From contig CAZWZL010000032.1 of NCBI GenBank assembly GCA_964638515.1, positions 1 to 33,731 of the forward strand: a stretch of 33,731 bases of DNA. Reading direction: 5' to 3'. Below are positions 29,058 through 33,731 of this stretch, in pieces (position 1 is the stretch's first letter; the number at the start of each line of letters is the position of its first letter). A program made the position numbers and the translations under genes. Source of the DNA: CAYPGJ01 sp964638515 (GTDB lineage: Bacteria; Planctomycetota; Phycisphaerae; Phycisphaerales; UBA1924). The notes beneath the pieces are model-generated. The model worked only from the letters and a program-made list of their open reading frames with translations. It was not told the DNA's origin and ran no database searches.

Positions 29058-31334
29058 ATGCCGCGCGCTGTCCTCGCTCTTCTGGTTGCCCTCTGCCTCG
29101 CGTGCGCCACCTACGCCGAGCCGGCTCGATACGACCACCACAGCGTCGTCCGCGCCACCATCCGCACCGTGGAAGATCTGCAAACGCTCCAGCAACTCTC
29201 CCCCGACGTCTGGTCGCACCGGACGGACCTGGGTGAGGTCGATTTCCGCATCCCCCCGGAAAATCTTGCGGCGCTCGAAGCCTCGGGCGTTCCCTTCCGA
29301 GTGCTCATCGAAAACGTCCAGGCGCTGATCGACGCCGAGCGAGCCTCGCTGGCCGCCGACGGTCCCGCCGCCGGGATCTTCGACAACTTTCGAACCTACA
29401 GCGAAGTCGTCGCGTTCCTCGACTCCCTCGCGGCCCTCAACCCGGACCTCGCCTCCCGCGTCGACATCGGACAGTCCATCGAGGGTCGGCCCATCCCCGC
29501 GCTGCTCCTCCGCTCTCCCGCCTCAACGACGCCCCGCTGCGGGTCGGATCGTCCCGCCATTCTCATCAACGGTTGCCAGCACGCGCGCGAGTGGGTCTCC
29601 GTCATGGTGCCCCTGTTCATCGCGAACCACCTCACCACCAACTACGGCAGCGATCCCGCCATCACCAACCTCCTCGACAACCTCGACGTCTACATCGTCC
29701 CCATCGTGAATCCCGACGGCTACACACACTCCTGGTCCGGCGAACGGCTCTGGAGAAAAAACCGCCGACCCAATCTCAACGGCTCCTTCGGCGTCGACAA
29801 CAACCGCAACTGGGGCTACGAGTGGGGCGGCGCCGGCGCGTCCACCAATCCCGGCGATGAAACCTACCGAGGCACGGCCCCGTTCTCCGAGCCCGAAACA
29901 CGGGCCATGCGAGACTTCTTCCTCGCACACCCCAACATCCGCGCCACGATCGACTTTCACGCCTACTCCCAGCTCATCCTCTCACCCTGGGCGTACAGCC
30001 TCATCCCCACCCCCGACGCCGTCGAATACCACGCCATCGGCCAGTCCATGGCCACTGCCATCGCAGCCACGCCCGGCGGGCTCCCCTACACCGTCGGCCC
30101 AGTGGCCAGCACCCTCTACATCGCCTCCGGCGGCTCCGTTGACTGGACCTACGGCTCGCAAGGCGTGTTCTCCTGGACCATCGAACTCCGGGACACCGGC
30201 GTGAACGGATTCATCCTCCCCGCCTCCCAGATCCTCCCGACCTGCAACGAGAACCTCTCAGCGTTCCTCACGCTCGCCAACTGGGCGCACACCACCGACT
30301 GCTTCCGCATGGAGATGAGCGCGCCGACGCTCGCCGCACCGAACACTCCAACCCCCGTTGACCTCAGCATCCGATCACTCCCCGGCGCAACCCTCAATCC
30401 CCAGTCCGTCTCCATCCTCGCGCGATCAAACCCTTCCGCGCCGTTCTCGCCCGTGGCCATCGCGCAGTCGTCCGCGGCCATGTTCACCGGTTCGCTCCCC
30501 GCCGCATCCTGCGGCCACACGCTCGAGTTTTACGCCTCAGCCTCATCCGTCAACGCGATCACATCCACGCTTCCCCCAAATGCGCCCGCCTCCGTCTTCT
30601 CGCTGCCCGTCGTCGTCGAGACCACCACCGCGCTCGATGAACTCGAAGCCCCGTCCCCCGTCTGGACGGTCGGCGCGCCCGGCGACACCGCCACCACCGG
30701 CATCTGGATCCGTGCCGACCCCGTCGGCACCTCGGCCCAGCCCGAAGACGATCACACTCCTGCGCCGGGCGTGAACTGCTACGTTACCGGCAACGCCGCG
30801 CCGGGCGCATCCGCCGGCTCGAACGACGTCGACAACGGCGCCACCACGCTCACCTCGCCCACGCTCGACGCCTCCGGCCCGGGCGACCATTTCATCTCCG
30901 CCTGGATCTGGTACCACAACGGCGGCAGCGCCGACACCTTCCCCATCAGCCTCTCCAACGACAACGGCGCCACCTGGACGCAGATCGCACTCCTCAACGC
31001 CAACACCGGCGGATGGGTCCAGCGCACCTGGCGCATCGCCGATCACATGACCCCGACCTCCACCATGAAGATCCGCTTCGTCGCCCGCGACGACGCCCCC
31101 GGCTCCATCGTCGAAGCCGCCGTGGACGATGTCCGCATCTTCCGCCGCGCCTGCGACTCGCTCCCCGGCGACCTCAACGGCGACGGCGCCGTCAACTTCG
31201 CCGACCTCAACATCGTCCTCTCCAACTTCGGCGCCACCGGCGCCCCAGGCATCCCAGGCGACGCCAACAACGACGGCGTCGTCAACTTCGCCGACCTCAA
31301 CATCGTCCTCTCCAACTTCGGGCAGAGCATCTAA
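29058..31334 (+). CDS. Secreted M14 zinc carboxypeptidase with dockerin-like tail
   Basis: A 758-residue exported metallocarboxypeptidase. After the signal peptide (MPRAVLALLVALCLACATYA) comes a propeptide-like region (to about 100), then the M14 domain: zinc ligands His175 and Glu178 (QHAREW) and His301 (TIDFHAYSQ), substrate residues in NPDGYTHSW and DNNRNWGYEWGG, and catalytic Glu376 (TIELRD). Two beta-sandwich regions follow, the second (about 610-700, HFISAWIWYHNGGSADTFPI) of jelly-roll or MAM type. The tail from residue 702 has two dockerin loops (DLNGDGAVNFAD, DANNDGVVNFAD), but both positions normally held by Cys are Leu702 and Ile758. It removes C-terminal residues from extracellular peptides. 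Confidence 0.93.
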   Translation: MPRAVLALLVALCLACATYAEPARYDHHSVVRATIRTVEDLQTLQQLSPDVWSHRTDLGEVDFRIPPENLAALEASGVPFRVLIENVQALIDAERASLAADGPAAGIFDNFRTYSEVVAFLDSLAALNPDLASRVDIGQSIEGRPIPALLLRSPASTTPRCGSDRPAILINGCQHAREWVSVMVPLFIANHLTTNYGSDPAITNLLDNLDVYIVPIVNPDGYTHSWSGERLWRKNRRPNLNGSFGVDNNRNWGYEWGGAGASTNPGDETYRGTAPFSEPETRAMRDFFLAHPNIRATIDFHAYSQLILSPWAYSLIPTPDAVEYHAIGQSMATAIAATPGGLPYTVGPVASTLYIASGGSVDWTYGSQGVFSWTIELRDTGVNGFILPASQILPTCNENLSAFLTLANWAHTTDCFRMEMSAPTLAAPNTPTPVDLSIRSLPGATLNPQSVSILARSNPSAPFSPVAIAQSSAAMFTGSLPAASCGHTLEFYASASSVNAITSTLPPNAPASVFSLPVVVETTTALDELEAPSPVWTVGAPGDTATTGIWIRADPVGTSAQPEDDHTPAPGVNCYVTGNAAPGASAGSNDVDNGATTLTSPTLDASGPGDHFISAWIWYHNGGSADTFPISLSNDNGATWTQIALLNANTGGWVQRTWRIADHMTPTSTMKIRFVARDDAPGSIVEAAVDDVRIFRRACDSLPGDLNGDGAVNFADLNIVLSNFGATGAPGIPGDANNDGVVNFADLNIVLSNFGQSI
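31190..31321 (+). repeat. 42-nt direct repeat encoding the two dockerin loops
   Basis: Bases 31190-31231 and 31280-31321 are identical over 42 nt, with a period of 90 nt (30 codons). They encode VNFADLNIVLSNFG twice in the M14 protein. No other dockerin pair in the window is this similar internally at DNA level. Confidence 0.85.
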
Positions 31335-31362
31335 CTCCACTCCCGACACGCGCTTCCGCGCC

Positions 31363-31389
31363 CTCGCCCGTCGACAGACCGCGGGCGAG
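31363..31389 (+). terminator. Hairpin between the M14 and M64 genes
   Basis: A perfect 8-bp inverted repeat CTCGCCCG-N11-CGGGCGAG, starting 28 nt after the M14 stop codon. It lacks a U-tract, so termination is possible but not assured. It could also mark a processing or stability site. Confidence 0.4.
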
Positions 31390-31465
31390 CCGACGTTGCG
31401 CCGACAAAAACTTCCCGGCCGAGCCGATCCGCCCGCTCCGCCCGCCCGTATCCCCCTCCGACACC

Positions 31466-31470
31466 GGAGG
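31466..31470 (+). promoter_or_regulatory. Ribosome binding site deciding the M64 start
   Basis: GGAGG lies 7 nt before the ATG at 31478 but only 1 nt before the in-frame ATG at 31472. The second ATG is therefore taken as the true start. Confidence 0.6.
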
Positions 31471-31477
31471 AATGAAC

Positions 31478-32935
31478 ATGCGCAACCGGGCCGGGCTTCG
31501 GGGAATCGTCCTCACCACCATCTGCATCGCCCTCGGGGCGGTTTTCACCGCCGACGCGGATCCCTCCGTGCCCCCGGGCATGGAGCGCGTCTACTACGAC
31601 GCCGCGTCTCCCGATGGGTCGCTCCGGGGCGGCTCCACGCTGCGCCCGTTCGTCGATCCCGCGCTCCTCCTGGCCGTCGATGCTCCGCCCGCCGCCGTAA
31701 CCACCATCCTCAATCAAGGCCCATCCTCCAACCGACTCGACGTCGTGTTCCTCGGCGACGGCTACCGCTCCTCCGACCTCAACAACTATGCACAGCACGT
31801 CCAACGCACCGTCGACGCCCTCTTCAGCACGATCCCGTTCTCGTACTACAAGCCCTACTTCAATGTCCATCGCGTCAGCGTGATCTCGAACGAGTCCGGC
31901 GTGGACAACGACCCAAACCTCGGCGTCATGAAGGACACCGCCCTCGACATGGGCTTCTGGTGCAACGGCATCGACCGCCTCCTCTGCGTCGATGTAGCCA
32001 AGGCCTACGCCTTCGCCGCCAACGCGCCCGCCGCTGATCTGCTCTACGTTCTCGCAAACTCCTCCCAATACGGCGGCGCCGCGTACGTCTTCTCCCGACT
32101 CGCCACCTTCGCCGGCTTCCACCCCAGCGCGCCCGAGATCGCCATCCACGAAACCGGCCACTCCCTCTCCAATCTCGCCGACGAGTACGAGACCGGCGGC
32201 TCCGTCAACTACTTCGGCCCCGAGCGGACCGAACCAAACGCATCCATCCACAACGCCGAGACCATGGCCGCGCTCGGCGTCAAGTGGCATCTATGGCTCC
32301 GAGAGCTGGGCGGCGTGCTCGATGGGCCCGTGGACACATACCTCGGCTGCCTCTACTCCCACTTCGGCATCTATCGGCCCTCGCCCAACTCGCGAATGCG
32401 CGCCCTCCACAACCCGTTCAACGCGCCGAGCGTCGAAGCCCTCATCGTCAGCATCTATCAGCGCGTCCGTCCCATCGACGCGCTCTTCCCCCCGACCTCC
32501 ACCATCGTCCCGCTCAACGCCACGCTCACCGTCACGCCCGTGCGCCCCCAAAGCCACGCGCTCACCATCCAGTGGTACATCGATGGTCAGCCCATCCCCG
32601 GCGCACACGCCGAATCGCTCGCCCTCGCCTCCATCAACATCCCGCAAGGCGCCGACACCGTCTCCGTCAAGGTCTGGGACGACACGCCCATGGTCCGCAA
32701 TCCCTCGGCCCGCGAACTCTGGCTCTCGCAGACCGCCCAGTGGAGCCTCATCCAGCCGCCCTGCCCCGCCGACATCAACGGCGACGGCGTCGTCAACTTC
32801 CCCGATCTCAACATCCTCCTCATCTACTTCGGCCAGCCCGTAACCCTCGGCGTGCGCGGCGACATCAACGGCGACGGCGTCGTCGACTTCCTCGACCTCA
32901 ACATCCTCCTGGCAAGCTTCGGACAGGTCTGCTGA
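31478..32935 (+). CDS. Secreted M64 (IgA peptidase-type) metallopeptidase with dockerin tail
   Basis: A 485-residue exported zinc peptidase of family M64. A signal peptide (MRNRAGLRGIVLTTICIALG) and a short N-terminal domain precede the family hallmark RLDVVFLGDGYRSSDLNNYA. Next comes a segment with FNVHRVSVISNESGVDNDP, and the extended zinc motif HETGHSLSNLADEY (His224, Glu225, His228, Asp235). A beta-sandwich of about 80 residues (LTIQWYIDGQPIPGAHAESL) links to the dockerin pair from Cys429 to Cys485 (DINGDGVVNFPD, DINGDGVVDFLD). Family M64 is named for a Clostridium ramosum IgA peptidase; a substrate here is unknown, and general extracellular protein hydrolysis is more likely than immune evasion. 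Confidence 0.92.
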   Translation: MRNRAGLRGIVLTTICIALGAVFTADADPSVPPGMERVYYDAASPDGSLRGGSTLRPFVDPALLLAVDAPPAAVTTILNQGPSSNRLDVVFLGDGYRSSDLNNYAQHVQRTVDALFSTIPFSYYKPYFNVHRVSVISNESGVDNDPNLGVMKDTALDMGFWCNGIDRLLCVDVAKAYAFAANAPAADLLYVLANSSQYGGAAYVFSRLATFAGFHPSAPEIAIHETGHSLSNLADEYETGGSVNYFGPERTEPNASIHNAETMAALGVKWHLWLRELGGVLDGPVDTYLGCLYSHFGIYRPSPNSRMRALHNPFNAPSVEALIVSIYQRVRPIDALFPPTSTIVPLNATLTVTPVRPQSHALTIQWYIDGQPIPGAHAESLALASINIPQGADTVSVKVWDDTPMVRNPSARELWLSQTAQWSLIQPPCPADINGDGVVNFPDLNILLIYFGQPVTLGVRGDINGDGVVDFLDLNILLASFGQVC

Positions 32936-32983
32936 TCCGCTCCCGATCCGCAGTTTGGCGCGCCGATCAGCGCCCGACCCGAG

Positions 32984-32989
32984 TAAAAT
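32984..32989 (+). promoter_or_regulatory. Candidate -10 box TAAAAT
   Basis: TAAAAT matches the -10 consensus at 5 of 6 positions and lies 41 nt before the ATG at 33031, with AAAGGAG in between. No -35 at normal spacing is visible. Confidence 0.4.
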
Positions 32990-33030
32990 GCAATCTCATC
33001 CGATCGCGCTCGCGCAAAGGAGCAACGCCC

Positions 33031-33731
33031 ATGCGCCCGATCGCATTGCTGCGCAGCACATCCCTCATCGCCGCCGCCCTCGCTGGCCCCGCGCACGCCT
33101 TCGTCGCCAACGGCGGATTCCAGACCGGCGCCCTCGCGCCCTGGGCCATCACCAACACCGCCTCCGGCACAACACTCTTCTCCACCGTCATGATGCACGA
33201 CATGGACGGCCCCGGCCCGCTCCCGCCCTCCCTCGCCGCATCACTCATGGTCGGCCAGACCACCTTCAACACCGGCCTCCAAGGCGTCACCCTCGCACAG
33301 CCCACCTTCCTCGAAGCCGGCCGCTCCTTCGAAATCCGCTTCCGCATCGCCGTCTGGGCCCTCGTCAACGTCTATGGCCGCAGCGGCGGTCACTTCGAAC
33401 TCGTCGTCGACGGCCAGCCCCTCGCCGCCTTCACCGCCCCCAACACATTCCAGGGCCAGAACGTCTACGCCGCCCTCGGAGCCAATTTCACCGCGACCGA
33501 ATCCCGCATCCACTCCGTCGGCGTCCGCGTCCGCCGCGACATCATCGCCGGCGAAGAGGTCTTCCAATTCATCGACGACGCCCGCATGCGCCTCGCCTGC
33601 CCCGGCGACGTCAACGAGGACGCGTTCGTCAACTTCGGAGACCTCAACCTCATCCTCTCCCAGTTCGGCCTCACCGGCGCACCCGGCCAACTCCCCGCCG
33701 ACGCGAACTTCGACGGCGTCGTCAACTTCGC
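33031..33731 (+). CDS. Secreted GC-type dockerin protein, cut by the window end
   Basis: The gene is open to the last base; 233 residues are visible. AAAGGAG (33016-33022) lies 8 nt before the ATG. After the signal peptide (MRPIALLRSTSLIAAALAG, ending AHA) is a single beta-rich jelly-roll-like domain (FVANGGFQTGALAPWAITNT, EIRFRIAVWALVNVYGRSGG, VFQFIDDARMRL), of the kind seen in carbohydrate-binding or PEP-CTERM-type surface proteins. The dockerin tail begins at Cys190 with DVNEDAFVNFGD, where Glu replaces the usual Gly, and then DANFDGVVNF, where it stops. About 15-20 residues are probably missing. No catalytic motif is seen. Confidence 0.82.
   Translation, partial: MRPIALLRSTSLIAAALAGPAHAFVANGGFQTGALAPWAITNTASGTTLFSTVMMHDMDGPGPLPPSLAASLMVGQTTFNTGLQGVTLAQPTFLEAGRSFEIRFRIAVWALVNVYGRSGGHFELVVDGQPLAAFTAPNTFQGQNVYAALGANFTATESRIHSVGVRVRRDIIAGEEVFQFIDDARMRLACPGDVNEDAFVNFGDLNLILSQFGLTGAPGQLPADANFDGVVNF

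Noticed and set aside
1..33731. CRISPR arrays, insertion sequences, tRNA/rRNA genes, toxin-antitoxin pairs, phage genes
   Set aside because: No regularly spaced repeats, terminal inverted repeats, transposase motifs, cloverleaf-like sequences or small paired ORFs were recognised by reading both strands.

Overview
The window is high-GC bacterial chromosome, most likely from a planctomycete of the class Phycisphaerae. The best evidence is eight secreted proteins that end in two back-to-back dockerin-like calcium loops of the type CPGDxNGDxxVDFxDLNxVL...FG..C, a C-terminal anchor I associate with planctomycetes ('GC-type dockerin'). An H-X9-DG pseudopilin, also typical of planctomycetes, supports this. 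No rRNA, tRNA, CRISPR array, transposase or phage gene was seen, and coding density is very high.

Layout. 1-2016: an ABM-fold monooxygenase (minus) diverges from an arsR-arsM arsenic methylation operon, which has a clear promoter and palindromic operator. 2021-4473 (minus): an OPT-family oligopeptide transporter followed by a small beta-carbonic-anhydrase-like protein. 4593-9666: a fused two-domain ABC permease and a matching extracellular binding protein, separated by two tandem paralogous dockerin proteins and with no ATPase gene nearby. 9858-21493: about 11.6 kb of plus-strand genes. It begins with a one-TM protein, an H-X9-DG pseudopilin and a large dockerin protein. Three secreted endonuclease/exonuclease/phosphatase (EEP) proteins follow, then a muropeptide-recycling set (anmK, murQ, a sodium/solute symporter, nagZ). 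21498-33731: a secreted peptidase district holding a DPP-IV-type S9 lipoprotein, an M28B glutamate-carboxypeptidase-like enzyme, an S41 homologue that has lost its serine, a dockerin protein, an M14 carboxypeptidase-dockerin, an M64 peptidase-dockerin, and one more dockerin protein cut by the window end.

How it may fit together (inference): secreted peptidases and EEP enzymes would break down protein and nucleic-acid or phosphoester debris. Peptides could enter through OPT, and cell-wall amino sugars would be recycled by AnmK, MurQ and NagZ. Many of the secreted enzymes share the dockerin-like tail, but no cohesin is visible here, so their docking partner is unknown.

Three larger patterns stand out. 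The plus strand changes from G-rich to C-rich across the window whichever strand is coding, as expected near a replication terminus. All four convergent gene pairs are separated by 4 nt or less, or overlap. The dockerin tails carry a conserved cysteine pair that is either fully present or fully absent.
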